Below the pieces are notes generated by a model. It ran no database searches and had not been told where the DNA came from. It saw only the letters and a program-made list of their open reading frames with translations. Positions 1 through 11,349 of a stretch of 64,000 nucleotides of DNA are shown in pieces (the stretch's first letter is position 1; each line of letters begins with the position of its first letter). The translations under genes were made by a program, and so were the position numbers. The stretch comes from Siphonodentalium dalli (lineage: Eukaryota; Mollusca; Scaphopoda; Gadilida; Siphonodentaliidae), in NCBI GenBank assembly GCA_032622095.1, contig CP136068.1:114093546-114157545 (forward strand), written 5' to 3'.

Positions 1-288
1 AATGATGGACATATATAATAATGGAATAGCGATCTAGTTAGCCATTCATTGTCGGGCGCCGACCAGAAGTAATGTAACCTGCTGTGTCAGACTTTTAGTT
101 AGAAAAAGGATTTCATTTACATACAGTATAGATTACGCGATATTTTTCAACTTTATTGAGGAATTAGTGAGTGACTTGCCAAAACTTTTGCCAAATGAAA
201 ATATTTGTCGCCAAATGTGAATTATTTCTGCCATTGGCAAATTTATCAAGTGGCAGCGAATAACCCTGACTATAATCCATCCATACAG
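1..288. other. Intronic or upstream sequence
   Basis: No coding signal was seen. It ends in the polypyrimidine/AG acceptor (ccatccatacag) of the SLC22 exon that begins at 289, so at least the distal part is intron of that gene. Confidence 0.5.
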
Positions 289-504
289 ATTCTTCAGTGG
301 ACTAGCTATGGGGTCAGCAACTACCACAGACTTCATAATGTCGATCGAATTCACGGGCAGACAGTACAGATATCTGGTTACAATTGTTCCATTCTGGGGC
401 ATCGGCGAGACGGTCTTTGGTCTTCTGGCTTACGCCCTCGAGGATTACCGACATGTGTGTTTTGCAACAGCAGCCATCGGCGTTCCATATCTTATGGCGT
501 TCTT
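289..504 (+). CDS. SLC22-family organic ion transporter, exon covering TM4-TM6
   Basis: An internal exon of a major facilitator superfamily transporter of the SLC22 (organic cation/anion/carnitine) type, a plasma-membrane carrier. The reading begins RFFSGLAMGSATTTDFIMS and continues through IEFTGRQYR, GETVFGLLAYALEDYR and VPYLMAF. This matches the family pattern RFxxG (TM4), E(Y/F)xGxxxR (the TM4-TM5 loop), (A/G)LGExxLxLxAYxxxDWR (TM5) and TM6. The acceptor is catacag before 289 and the donor is TT|GTAAGT at 505. Two bases are left over at the 3' end and join the single first base of the exon at 15887 to make a Phe codon, so the two exons read continuously. Seen directly: motifs, splice sites and phase. 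Known: the SLC22 motif order. The substrate cannot be inferred. Earlier exons (the TM1-TM3 region) are outside the window. Confidence 0.88.
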
Positions 505-526
505 GTAAGTTAGTGTAAACAGTATT

Positions 527-735
527 TAAAGGGTACTTTACGCCAATTTCAATAAATTTCCGGTAATAACAACGTAGGACAGTACGAGATTCTCAGAAAG
601 CTTCTAGTTTTTGAGATATCCCGCACTTCCGAGCCCTCGATAAATAATGTTGGTAAAATAACCTTTGGTACATATGCCATGGGTGTGCGATTTTTTATTC
701 TGGATTGGCTGCTATGAAACATATGGACTTTTGTG
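527..735 (+). mobile_element. MITE, AGGGTACT-end family, short copy
   Basis: It starts right after the SLC22 donor with TTTAAAGGGTACTTTACGCC and is followed by a body that matches, in inverted orientation, the stretch at 6363-6537 (shared CCGCACTTCCGAGCCC and GGTGTGCGATTTTTTA). The left end also matches the complete element at 11350-11932. It is a non-autonomous DNA transposon remnant. The right end is approximate. Confidence 0.55.
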
Positions 736-2125
736 AGTTTCTGAGCCCGAAAATACGCAAAAATGAATATATCTTAGGAGAACACCAGTTTTCACTAAAC
801 GCCGACAAATATGACATTTTTGCGAACAATAATATCAACATATTCAGATGTATGGCGAAACAGTTATGAAATATATAACATAAAGTTAACTTTTCGGGTA
901 TTTTGAGAAAATAATCTAAAAACATTACTCAATTTTCGTTTTTTGTCTTGCGAACTAATGACAATTTATCGGACGCATGATAAGATATTGAGATGATGCA
1001 AATACCAAAAACTTCCTGAGGTATCTCTCTTTCAGAAAATATATGACATAACCGTAATTATCCTGCCGGAACCCACTCCGTATCCAAAAACTTAACCCTC
1101 CCCATAAACGCTCGCAGATAACTGAAATGGACCAATTAGGATATTGTTTTGTGAAAGAGTTACATTAATTGTCGGGCGCTGTATGATAAGGTGCAGAATG
1201 ATATTCTGAATATCTATGCTAGATATTTTCTCACCGGACCCGACCAATTTACAACTTTCCACTATAAATACCACCAAAAAAAGCAAATGGGACATCCAAT
1301 TTTCAAAGTTTTTTTTGTCGATTGAATGGGCACATTTCTGATGATAATTAATAGCATAATAACTTCCCTGGATATATTGTTCCAAACTATGTATATGAGC
1401 TTCGTGTGGTTGTTCTTATAATACTAATTAAGGCTCAAAATTTGACCCCCCCCCCCCATTTCGTAATATCCGCCAAGATACGAACCAGAATACGGAAACA
1501 CAATTGGCTTATTTGTGATTAGTTATTTTGTTCTCCTTTTTCGTTAGACAAGACATTATTCAACCCAGAAAAAGAGTTTCTTGAATAATAAGTGTTATGT
1601 ATACAATGTATATCACGAAACATAGCATTCTCGATCAGTTGGCTGCGTACTATTCTACCACCACGTCTTCCTCATATATACTCTCATCATCCGAAACTCT
1701 ACAGGTTATAATACACCAAATACAAATTAGTAGAGTGATTTCCCCTGGGAGCTAGATCAGCATAACAAAATCCTGGCAGCTGAATGGTCCATGACACATG
1801 GATGAAAAGTGCACGAAAAAATGCACAAACATGTTTCCCGACAAGAAACATCAAATATAGCCACATGGTGGACGGTTACGGCTGTCAAATTGGCAAATAA
1901 TTTATTGGAGGGGTTGGTGTTTTTTTCGATGTCATTTGTTCTCCATTTTAAGGGTAGTGTGACGTTTGTCAAAACTGCACTGTGACGCAGCACGTTTACA
2001 AGTACTTTTGGGCATATTTACGTGCGTCTAAAAGGACGTTCTTCAATGTTTGATACTCGTGCAGGGTCAAAGCTTTCCTGCGAATACAGGCCAGCGGGAT
2101 TTGTTAACACTGAGGCATATGCAAA
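736..2125. other. Non-coding stretch in the first long SLC22 intron
   Basis: I see no supportable gene. It contains a 13-bp C run near 1447 and AT-rich unique sequence. Short ORFs here have no recognisable domain. Confidence 0.5.
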
Positions 2126-3176
2126 TCATTTGGTGTATTGTAACCTATTCACGTTATTTCTGTTTTCGCAAGTGTCGTCGTCGCCTCCGCACATACTGGT
2201 ACATGTGAGATTGTGTTTTTTGCAGCCACAGCTTTTAGTGGAACAATTACTTTTGCATGTGCATCGAGTAAACTCAACCAATTCTTTTGGAGCCGGATCC
2301 ACTATTCTTTGTTGATGGCAATCGGTCGCTTGATGACTGCTTCTTTGTGAATAGCCTGAATCTTGCCTCGTCGACTGATTTGATCTTGCAAGAGCCCGTA
2401 TACACGGCACATACAAACGATTCGCATGCTTCTTTTCCCAAGTCAGGCAGGTGCGCAGAATCATCATAAACGTGAACTGATATGACCTTCGTGATTTTCC
2501 GCAATTGACATGGCACATTTCTTTCCGTGCTGTACGAAGTAACTGGTGGTATCGCAGCCAGTCAACGCATGTACAGCTGGAATATGGTCCGATTTCTCTC
2601 GCGATGTCATGGAGAGCGACAAATCGTTTATTCTGTTTTACACCAGTGTGGAACAACCGTTCATTCAGACGTAAGAATTGGAAGTGGTGCAAACCTAGCA
2701 CAGCAACATCACTATCATGGCTCCAGACAGCCACCGATTTAATTCCATCTCGTTCATTATAATAGGCAACATGGACAAACATTCGAGAGTCAGCCTCTTC
2801 GTGATCAGAATTCAAATCTGGACAGCCGTTTGGTCCGACGACATCTACCATCACACATCGTCTTCCTTCTGTGAAGCCACCCGCAAAAACGTTTTGCTCA
2901 TTCAGTAATCTAGCAGCCAGGTGTGATTCGAGTTGAACGTAGATATACTCCACTAAATTGCTCTTCGTCGGTGAGTTGGCAAACATTTTGTCAAGTTCGA
3001 TGGCAGACGAGTGTCACCCGTCTCGAACACTCGCTGAGAGAGGCTGCCTTGTGCTGACTTCTTTGGTCGTTCAGAAGACTTGATGGAATCAGCATTGTCA
3101 TAACGGTCTGCGATTACGGCAACAACCTTGCATGTCGAAGTTAGTTTTTATAGCACTAAACGTTCAGCAGTGTTAA

Positions 3177-3560
3177 CCCTTTACCCAACAGAACGGCCCT
3201 GTGCCAATGAATTCTCTTATATATGCGAGTCGACCATAGGTCGCCTCGCATATATAAGAGAATGCATTGGCCTATAACACATTAAAAATTATAAAATTGT
3301 TAAAGAATGTAAGAAAAAATGGTAAAAAGTGTTAAAACAAGATTTTGTTTAGGCCAATCCATTCTCTTATATATGCGAGGCGACATATGGTCGACTCGCA
3401 TATATAAGAGAATGCATTGGCACAGGGCATAACTGTAACTATCACAATGTGGTCAAGGGGCCGGTTCCAATGATATCCATATTTGTATGGTTCTATTGAG
3501 ACAAACCGATGATATTTTAGGCTGTTGAAGTTTTATTTGGCCGGTTTGTTGGGTAAAGGG
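3177..3560 (+). mobile_element. TTAA-flanked MITE with palindromic inner repeats, copy 1
   Basis: Ends are CCCTTTACCCAACA and TGTTGGGTAAAGGG inverted, with TTAA immediately outside both (3173-3176, 3561-3564), the target preference of piggyBac and Kolobok type transposases. Inside lie two 69-bp near-palindromes (3203-3271 and 3353-3421), each made of GCCAATGCATTCTCTTATAT plus its complement around a GTCGACC/GGTCGCC centre. The two are exact or near-exact reverse complements of one another and flank an AT-rich core. There is no coding capacity. Confidence 0.8.
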
Positions 3561-4104
3561 TTAAATGGATCTCCTACAGTGTCAGGTTTCGAACTTGCAC
3601 TGCCACATATCATCTGGACAATTGCTATAAAATAAAACACCCACATGCCGATGCTCTTCTGTTCCAGAGAGGCAGCAGATCACTTTTTGTTCCAGAACGC
3701 ATAGTTCCATCGATGTTGAATAGTTCATAACATAACATTTGTCTGGTTGAATCTTCCTGTCGTTTGCAAGGAACAGGATTCTCGCCAGGAAGTGACGATC
3801 AGTATTAAGAATTGTCACCTGTTTCTTGGCGGATGTCATCTTGGTTGGCTTCCGCATTGGTGCAAATGTTTTCGTTTTAGATTTGAGAATCGGGTCCATA
3901 ATGTCAACTGTTTCACTGTCTAGCCTATCTGCAACGGATATTTTCATTCTTTCCTTCCCAGCTTCAAAGGACGACAAGAGTTCTTCTGATTGAGGCTCGT
4001 TGGGAAGTACCACGCCTGTTGCGATTTGGACAAAATTTTATAATCATAATTCAATACAGTATGTGTGGTTCGTTATAGCATCGCGACTCTCTGGTTCTTA
4101 TTTA

Positions 4105-4505
4105 CCCTTTACCCAACAAACCGGCCAAAACCGGCAAAATAAAGCTTCAACAGCCTAAAATATCTTCGGTCTGCCTCAGTAGAACCATACAAATATGGAT
4201 ATCATTGGAACCGGCTCCTTGACCACATTGTGATAGTTACAGTTATGCCCTGTGCCAATGCATTCTCTTATATATGCGAGTCGACCATAGGTCGCCTCGC
4301 ATATATAAGAGAATGCATTGGCCTAAAAAAAATCGTTTTTTAACACTTTTTACCATTTTTTCTTACATTCTTTAACAATTTTATAATTTGTAATGTGTTA
4401 AGCCAATGCATTCTCTTATATATGCGAGGCGACCTATGGTCGACTCGCATATATAAGAGAATGCATTGGCACAGGGTAAAACAAATCCCTTCTGTTGGGT
4501 AAGGG
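4105..4505 (-). mobile_element. TTAA-flanked MITE with palindromic inner repeats, copy 2 (inverted)
   Basis: Same family as 3177-3560 but in the opposite orientation. The right flank is TTAA and the left flank has decayed to TTTA. Palindromes are at 4254-4322 and 4402-4470. It lies in what looks like an intron of the decayed minus-strand gene: the exon donor KVYS|GT is just to the right and the acceptor is near 4020. Confidence 0.78.
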
Positions 4506-5940
4506 TTAAATGGATTAGTCAAACCTGAATAAACTTTCTCCATGATGGCCCGAACTTTCCTTTCATACACAATGGTTCTAGATTGGGTATCTTCCCTGTG
4601 GAGTGAAACTGACCCATCATTTAGATAACACATTGTCGGTAGGTTCGACATCACCTCTGCTCTTAGATGTGCTGTAAGATAATTACGCTCGATGGTCGTG
4701 TCACTTCGAAATGTGCTTTTCAAGAATCCCTCGGTACCACAATCTATATTGAGCGTTTGCTCAATTCCCTGGTTGGACCATACGCCATTGAATGTTGCCG
4801 ACAAGTTTCGAGAACGGCGGATTGTATGAAGTCCCTGACCCATAGCAGTGTACACATCTGGATGCAAATCTTCCAGGGTGTTCATCTCTGCAAGTATAGA
4901 CATCCCTAACGCGCGTAGTTCAAGTGGTCATATGCGAAGGCACTGAACCATACTTAGATATTTGTCCCAAAAAATGCGAACATGGCCGAATGTTCGCAGC
5001 AACGCGACCTAAAATTGGAGAATAGGTCTTTGAATTCAATCGTTGATGATGTCACACGATTCATAGTTTTAAGCACATCCTCTTCAATGGGGTCAGTAAC
5101 ACCGCTACCGAAGACCATCAGACGACCATCACCAGATCATCCATTGGGATCTGAAATTTGTCTCTGATATTGTTCAGCACTGTAGGATCCAAGTAGTTAA
5201 GAAACTCAACTATTTCTAATCTCAGCAAGGAGTCGAACAACAGTTTGTGCATTCTCATTCATCGGTTGTATTATTTACAGGCCAACACCTTTCCAGTTAT
5301 ATTTGAACCATAAATTTCAGATTCCATGACCATCTCCTCAATTCCAGAATCCTGCATTCGTTTATATATTATCCCTTGGAAGTTGAGCGCACTATTTAAT
5401 CCACCAAGTCTCAACACTTATCGAGGGAAGAGCTCGCGATTCCTACACTTGATCAGCTGTGCGTTTGCGTATAATGCCTTGAGTATAATGCCTTGTCAAG
5501 ACCAATCCTCCTGAATACTTCCAACGTTTGTTGCGGGTCCTTGGATCTTCGATGCTAGCTTCATATGCATAACAGTCCACCCTGGTATAATCTGTTCGCC
5601 GACACTCAAATCGAAAAGTCTGTTGCTGAAAGCTCTCGTTGTGACCTACGCAATATCAACTGGATTTAAATCAGGTTTCTCGGTGTCATAATAGGCAAAG
5701 AAGTCAACAACCCCTTCAAATGAACTGGAGATGCACGTTTAACGTTAATGTTAGGGCATCAAGAATAGTGTTCATGTTTACCGAAGTTCCTTCCTGTTCA
5801 GATACATGTTTCTGCTTCTGGCTAAGAACTCTGCTTTGAAAGATGACAATGTTCATAACATCCGAAAATGTTCTATCTAGTCTCTCAGCTTTTTTTCGAA
5901 ATTATCGGCTGCGGCGTGAGTGAAAACAACTTTCACCAGC

Positions 5941-6362
5941 AGTTTGTATATCTGTCCACATTGATAAACTTGTTTGTATGTCGTTGTAACTGATACACAT
6001 CTCATGTCGATTTAGAACAATTATTAGCATTCTCATTAAGTTAAGAGCTTTGCATACTTCTGTGCAGCTAAATTATTTGTAATTTTGAGCTAAAATTCGA
6101 CAATGAGCATCATTTATAATTAAATTTTAATTTGCATGCTCTCTTTTGCCCAGTATTGGTTCCTAGAGAGCATTTTGGTATTAATATGCCGAAACTAGCA
6201 TATGTGCATCGAAAAAGAGACGTCATTGGCACAAACATTGGATTATTTCATTCTAACAATTTATTTCGGTCGGAAAATAATCTCATGATCTCCAGGGAAA
6301 GTTCTGGATCGAATCTATGGTCGATTTATCGATTTATGTAAAAAATAGCTTTAAAAACCATT
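5941..6362. other. Non-coding stretch
   Basis: AT-rich sequence between the decayed gene and the Helitron cluster. Nothing was recognised. Confidence 0.4.
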
Positions 6363-6537
6363 AAGACCTATTTTAAAGGACCGTGCCAATCCGGAGTAAA
6401 AAATCGCACACCCATGCAATGTGTCCCAGGGGTCACTGCAAACGAAAATAGCAAAGAAATCTCGGGGGCTCGGAAGTGCGGGGTCGATTGTATTTTTCGA
6501 AAACTCGTACTGGCCTAACGATCTAATATCGATAATA
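6363..6537 (-). mobile_element. MITE, AGGGTACT-end family, truncated inverted copy
   Basis: The reverse complement matches 590-720 (CCGCACTTCCGAGCCC, GGTGTGCGATTTTTTA). It begins TTTTAAAGGACCGTGCCAAT. The distal end is interrupted by the Helitron-like element at 6538. Confidence 0.5.
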
Positions 6538-7097
6538 TCTCATATATATTTTGAAGACGTCTGTTTGTTTGTCTGTCTGTCTGTATGTTTGTCTGTCATT
6601 GATACAAATCTACGATTCTCGACCGATCGGGACGAAACTTGGTACGTGTGTGTAGTTTGACCAGGCGGTGGACGTTGTCGTATTGGCGAGCCCGTGCGGC
6701 GCCAGCTTCGCGCATGCGCAGACGAGATCTTGGAAACGGGTCTCGACTTGAAATTTGGTATGTGAATGTATCTTGCCCCGGATACGAATTTTATCGGGTC
6801 GCCGAGCCCGTGCGACGCCAGCTTCGCGCATGCGCAGACGAGATCTCGGAAACGGGTGGAGCTATCGACTTGAAATTTGGTATGTGAATGTATCTTGCCC
6901 CGGATACGAATTTTATCGGGTCGCCGAGCCCGTGCGACGCCAGCTTCGCGCATGCGCAGACCAGATCTAGGAAACGGGTACAGCTATCGACTTTAAATTT
7001 GGTTTTTGAATAGCCCGGACAACGTCGGGCTGGGTAGAGCTATCGACTTGTAAATTGGTTTTTGAATAGCCCGGACAACGTCGGGCTCATCGGCTAG
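6538..7097 (+). mobile_element. Non-autonomous Helitron-like element, copy 1
   Basis: The 5' end is TC after an A (aatA|TCTCATATATATTTT), followed by a (TTTG/TCTG)n tract and the family consensus CCGATCGGGACGAAACTTGG. The 3' end has the hairpin GCCCGGACAACGTCGGGC followed by CTAG and then T. It contains internal duplications of about 135 bp (cgcatgcgcagacgagatct repeats at about 6720, 6835 and 6955). The TC...hairpin-CTAG layout and A/T insertion site are the standard Helitron ends. It has no Rep/helicase ORF. Confidence 0.68.
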
Positions 7098-7878
7098 TCT
7101 ATTATATATTTTGGAAGATCTGTTTGTTTGTTTGTTTGTGTGTAATCGATTAACTCGAAAACGGCCCACCCGATTTCGATGAAACTTGGTATGTGGGGGT
7201 ATTTTCGGCCGGGGGGTGACATATGCCTATTGATTTTCAGATCCGAGGTCAACTTTTCACGTGCCGAGGTCAAATCTGTTTTTACGCTGTGTGTCGGGAC
7301 TTTCATTTGAGTTCGGTGCTTACAAATCGATTCGAAACAGTGCGAATAATAAAATGCCAGTCATAATAATGACACTGTGAGAATCTGTCGTGTTTCCTCT
7401 TTCCAACAATATATAATGCGTACGTATCCGTTTTAGTTATCTGCCTCAATTATCAAGAAGAAGTGGTACTATCTTCCATCAGGATAAAAACAATGCGTAA
7501 CTTCTATGACGTCGTTAGAGGTCATAACGTTAGATCACGTTAACGCTTAACCGGTCGATGCATTTGAATGTTTCAGACGTCTTGGCGATATCTCGGGCAC
7601 CGATGGTAATTTATCTTTACGTTGAAACTTGATAATTAATGAGCGTGTGTATATGAGGCGCGTTTATATACTTGAGTGGAAATCAAATCGGGTTAAACTG
7701 GCGGATTTTTACGGACGAAATTTGATGCATAGGTTATATCGGTATCCGCTGGGCCGATTTCCCGGTATCCGCTGGGCCGATTTCCACCATTTTTGGGGTG
7801 TTGGTGTTTGACCCCACCTGACCTTGACCTTCAAAATGGTCAATTCAAGGTCAAAGCCCGGACGAAGTCACCTTCTAG
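7098..7878 (+). mobile_element. Non-autonomous Helitron-like element, copy 2 (head-to-tail with copy 1)
   Basis: It starts TCTATTATATATTTTGGAAG directly after the CTAG that ends the previous element, with no base between them. The body has TTAACTCGAAAACGGCC, CGATTTCGATGAAACTTGG, and a near-3' block CTTGACCTTCAAAATGG. It ends in a decayed hairpin and CTTCTAG|T, followed by a (TA)n run. Confidence 0.7.
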
Positions 7879-8034
7879 TATATATATATATATATATATA
7901 AATACCATCCAATACTCGAAGGATTATATAGCAAACAATGGTAATCGGGGTTCACGATTACATGGCTATTGGCATATCATCGCGACCACAGGAAATTAAC
8001 TGGTGGCACGGATGTTCGATTGAATATCAGAATA

Positions 8035-8346
8035 TAGGATACTACCTGGTGTGCCCGACTTCGTCCGGGCTATATAGGGATTTCTTTGTGATCACCTCCG
8101 TCTGGGCAGAATATACAGCGTCTGGATAAACTATTGTTGGATCGGTCCAGAAACATACCTATATGAACGTGTATGAGCGAGGTCAAGGTCAAAGTCAAGG
8201 ACACGGTCGTACGTGAAATTGGACCGGCCCATATTGTTCCCGGGTTCAAAGTAGGCCTACATACCAAATTGGAGTCGGATCGGTCGGTTTTCAAGTCTAT
8301 AACACATGCATGCATACATACAGACAGACAGAGGTACCAAAATATA
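8035..8346 (-). mobile_element. Helitron-like fragment in inverted orientation
   Basis: The hairpin GCCCGACTTCGTCCGGGC lies at the left. On the reverse strand a TTTGGTACCTCTGTCTGTCTG 5'-type tract lies at the right, with CCGATCCGACTCCAATTTGG between, so this is a divergent inverted relative of the neighbouring elements. Boundaries are approximate. Confidence 0.5.
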
Positions 8347-8840
8347 TCTATTATATATTTTTGGAAGATCTGTCTGTGTGTGTGTGGTGTATCTGTCTGT
8401 GTGTGTGTGTGTGTGTGTGTGTTCGCGATTAACTCGAAAACGGCCGACCCGATTTCGATGAAACTTCGTATGTGAAGGTACTATCGGTCGGGAAGTGGCA
8501 TAGGCATATAAATTTTCAGATCCGAGGTCAACTTTTCCGAGGACGAAATTTGATGCATAGGGTATCTCGGTATCCGCTGGGCCGATTTCCCGGTATCCGC
8601 TGGGCCGATTTCCACCATTTTTGGGGTGTTGGTGTTTGACCCCACCTGACCTTGACCTTCAAAATGGTCAATTCAAGGTCAAATCGGGTAAAACCGGATG
8701 GATTTCGACGGGAACTTTTGTCGGGTACTTTTGTTCGGGCACTGTGTTTTGGACGGGTCAAATCGTGACCCCACTTGACCTTGGCCTTCAAAATAGACAA
8801 TTCAAGGTCAAAGCCCGGACGAAGTCGGGTAACCTTCTAG
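8347..8840 (+). mobile_element. Non-autonomous Helitron-like element, copy 3
   Basis: It begins A|TCTATTATATATTTTTGGAAG and contains a (GT)n microsatellite at about 8384-8421. It ends with AGCCCGGACGAAGTCGGG, a short spacer and CTTCTAG|T. An internal deletion relative to 17428-18341 makes it shorter. A further 5'-like fragment (TTATATATTTTTGAACGTCTG) follows at 8843. Confidence 0.7.
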
Positions 8841-8880
8841 TAATTATATATTTTTGAACGTCTGTCTGTCTGTGTCTTAT

Positions 8881-9392
8881 ATAATGACCGCGTGTCGTTT
8901 AGTTGTGCTGTTGGCATTATTATTTTGTAATTGTCTTTGGAGTTTTTTTTTTCTGCTGTGGTTATGCCTACAGAGGCGATTTAGTTTCGAAAATGACCTA
9001 TTTTTACCTTGCGCACGACTTACACCCACTGTTTGAACACCTGGACTGGCATACATGACCTGTAGCTTATGATTTGTACATGTACTGATGGCGGCATCAG
9101 AATAATCCACAAGGATAGACTCGTGGTTGCTGTCGGTATGGTATACAGAGGCGATTTATCAACGAAAAATAACATATTTTCACCCCTCGCACGTGTAATT
9201 CACGGTGCGCCTTGGTCGTTTAGTGTAACAACGAACCAAAGCCGTCTTTGAAGATTGTAGTTCGTCGATAATATCTTTCCGCATAAATGGAACCCGTGCA
9301 TTATCTCGAATTATGGGAAGAAATATCGTCCTTATATGAGCGAAAAGAAGAGAGAACATGGTGTGGTATTATAAACTCGCCGCGTTCGTACC
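8881..9392. other. Non-coding with two divergent direct repeats
   Basis: Two related segments carry tacagaggcgattta and a following a-rich/caCCC block, at about 8967 and 9142. No gene was seen. Confidence 0.4.
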
Positions 9393-9635
9393 TCTATTTT
9401 TCTTTTAGAGTTATTGTTCTTATGTAAAAAATGGCGCGCGGACCCCTCCCCTTTTTTATGGTGAGGGGGGTTTTTTGTTTGGGGCGGGAGACAAGATGGA
9501 TGAGATAGAGAAACGTTACTTATTGATAAAAGGTACATTAAGAGCCCGAAACTTTGAAGTTTAAAAATTGGTAAATTTTATCTTAATTCGTGAAAAATTT
9601 GAAGATTTAAAAATAATTTTATTTATAACGCATCA
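9393..9635 (+). repeat. 243-bp direct repeat, left copy, bounding the 10-14 kb array
   Basis: Nearly identical to 14102-14345. Both run from tctatttttcttttagagtt through atggcgcgcggacccctccc to ataacgcatca. They lie on either side of the tandem array. I see no TG...CA ends, primer-binding site or internal gag/pol, so calling them LTRs is not supported. Confidence 0.75.
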
Positions 9636-10007
9636 CAACTAAATTGATTGGAAAAGGTAAACTACAATATTTTTCATTATTTGAGCAAATATGTGCTACT
9701 TACATTGAAATGTCAACTGGAGCCAAATATGTAACCCGTGCAGTATTTGAATTTTATAGGAATTCCGGGGAGCTGGAGCACAGAGGAAGGGCTTATTGTA
9801 ATTTGCAAAAACAAATTGCCCTAACCCCTTTTGTATATTATAGAGTTATCAAATAAATTTCAAGTCAAGCTGGAGCAATTGATCTCCTTAAAAACCTGGC
9901 ACATTTCATTGTAGCGAATAACTACCAGGGGATTGGATTACAAGTTAGTTCATCTTAAATGTAGTTATCTCGTTTGTTGATCTTTATCGAAAATAAAACA
10001 GTTTGTT

Positions 10008-11061
10008 ACCCTCCTCCCTATGTTCCACCCTTCTGATTGGCCCATGTCCTGTCACGTGCCGGGCGACAAATCACACTGTCGCCTGTTTGTTTTTGTCGCC
10101 CGCCTTATATAGCAATAATATATCCAAACACACACTGACGTAACTCATCTATTTCACATCACTACGACGTGCAAAAATAATAGATCTTATATACCCCACG
10201 GATTCGCAAAACACACCAGTTGTGGTGTTTGCTAATTTGCATATATCTAGTGAACACTAATATTCGAACTGTTAAGTTGATACTTTTATCGGACAAGCGT
10301 TGTTGCGTACTTTTTACATCGAAACATCTCGACGATTCAATATGTTCATGTCGACATTATCGTGCAAGATTGAAAGAGTGGATCCATTGAGGTTGGTTGG
10401 TTATAACTGTTTGCTGGATGACAACGTAATGCACACGTGTGTCGAGAATGAATGGTACTGTACGCTTATCCATGATATCAGACCGCTCCGCGATGTCTGC
10501 AGTGTGATCATAGAAGTATTTTTTGTGTGAGGATCGCCATGTACTTGGGAGAACTGGCACATATGAATGTACATGTAAATTAATGAAATCGACAACTTCC
10601 CAATAGCTTTCGGGGAATACCGTTATGAAATGAACATCGCGAGTAAATTCTGCGCACAAGACGACATTGAATATGCCACATTGCAGAAGGCGATAAGATA
10701 CCTATATGGCTTATTGGTTTACATTGCATGGACCGATATTGACGATTTAACCACTAAAATGATCGCAAATAAACGCTGATTATCAAACACTTAACGGCTT
10801 GACTATTGTTTATGGAACAGACATCCTATAGGACGATAAGTAGTTACTGAAAATATACATAATCGGGAAAGAAAGCACTCGTGACTCAGTGCAACATCGT
10901 GTGTTTGGATGGCAAGGATTTTTTTATGTGGTATAATCGGATAACAAAACAGTTGTTGCCCTTTTTCTCGGGAGCTGCGCTCCTCGGGAGACATTCCGTT
11001 CTCGAGCGGGTGACAAATCTCAATGTCTCCATCGACAGCGGGCGACAACTGTATATTGTTA
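10008..11061 (+). repeat. Tandem array unit 1 (about 1.05 kb)
   Basis: The unit starts at the cctcctccctat block followed by a stem GGGCGACA...TGTCGCC. It contains a possible decayed ORF reading LRLVGYNCLLDDNVMHT then NEWYCTLI, and in a second frame NEIDNFPIAFGEYRYEMNI and DDIEYATLQKAIRYLYGL. It ends with GGGTGACAAATCTCAATGTC. The amino-acid strings are similar in all units, so a small ancestral gene is possible. I do not recognise it. Confidence 0.65.
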
Positions 11062-11349
11062 TCCTCCTCCCTATTTTCCACCCTTCTGATTGGCCCATGT
11101 GCTGTCACGTGCCGGGCGACAAATCACACTGTCGCCCGCTAACCCGGGAGACATTGTTTTTGTCGCCCGCCTGATGTTATATTGCAAGATAATCTCCAAA
11201 CACCCACTGCAGTAACTCATCTATTTCACATCACTACGACGTACTAAAAAATCATAGATCTTATATTCCCCACGGATGCGCAAAACACACCAGTTGTGGT
11301 GTTTGCTAATTTGCATATATTTAGTGAACACTAATATTCGAACTTTTAA

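Larger units (their letters stand above)
2126..5940 (-). pseudogene. Decayed multicopy invertebrate gene with a C-terminal CXC cysteine motif (mobile-element-associated family)
   Basis: Minus-strand fragments of one large protein appear in the expected order. From the N-terminus: VFTHAAADNFEKK and SSFEGVVDFFAYYDTEKPD (5.9-5.6 kb), LGGLNSALNFQGIIYKRM (about 5.4 kb), AEMNTLEDLHPDVYTAMGQ followed by HTIRRS (4.9-4.8 kb), TILNTDRHFLARILFLANDR (3.8 kb), VVAVIADRYDNADSIKSSER (3.1 kb), DHEEADSRMFVHVAY and SHDSDVAVLGL (2.8-2.7 kb), and finally CTCKSNCSTKSCGCKKHN (2.3 kb), a CXC-type cysteine motif. I recognise this architecture as a family repeated many times in cnidarian, mollusc and other invertebrate genomes, with no settled function. 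The EAD and SDxDV acidic motifs suggest a PIN/FEN-like nuclease fold, which is inference. The copy is broken: a frameshift near 2985, in-frame stops around 5.0-5.7 kb, and a collapsed segment near 4935. Real introns seem to remain, with a donor after KVYS near 4520 and an acceptor caacag near 4020. Two MITEs sit inside. Confidence 0.7.

Noticed and set aside
3203-4470. Evenly repeated palindromes that could suggest a CRISPR array
   Set aside because: The repeats are 69-bp near-palindromes inside TTAA-flanked MITEs, in inverted pairs with an AT-rich core rather than unique spacers, in an animal genome.
6540-6953. Overlapping 70-137-aa ORFs on both strands with repeated segments
   Set aside because: They arise from internal duplications of the non-autonomous Helitron-like element, with no recognisable protein domain.
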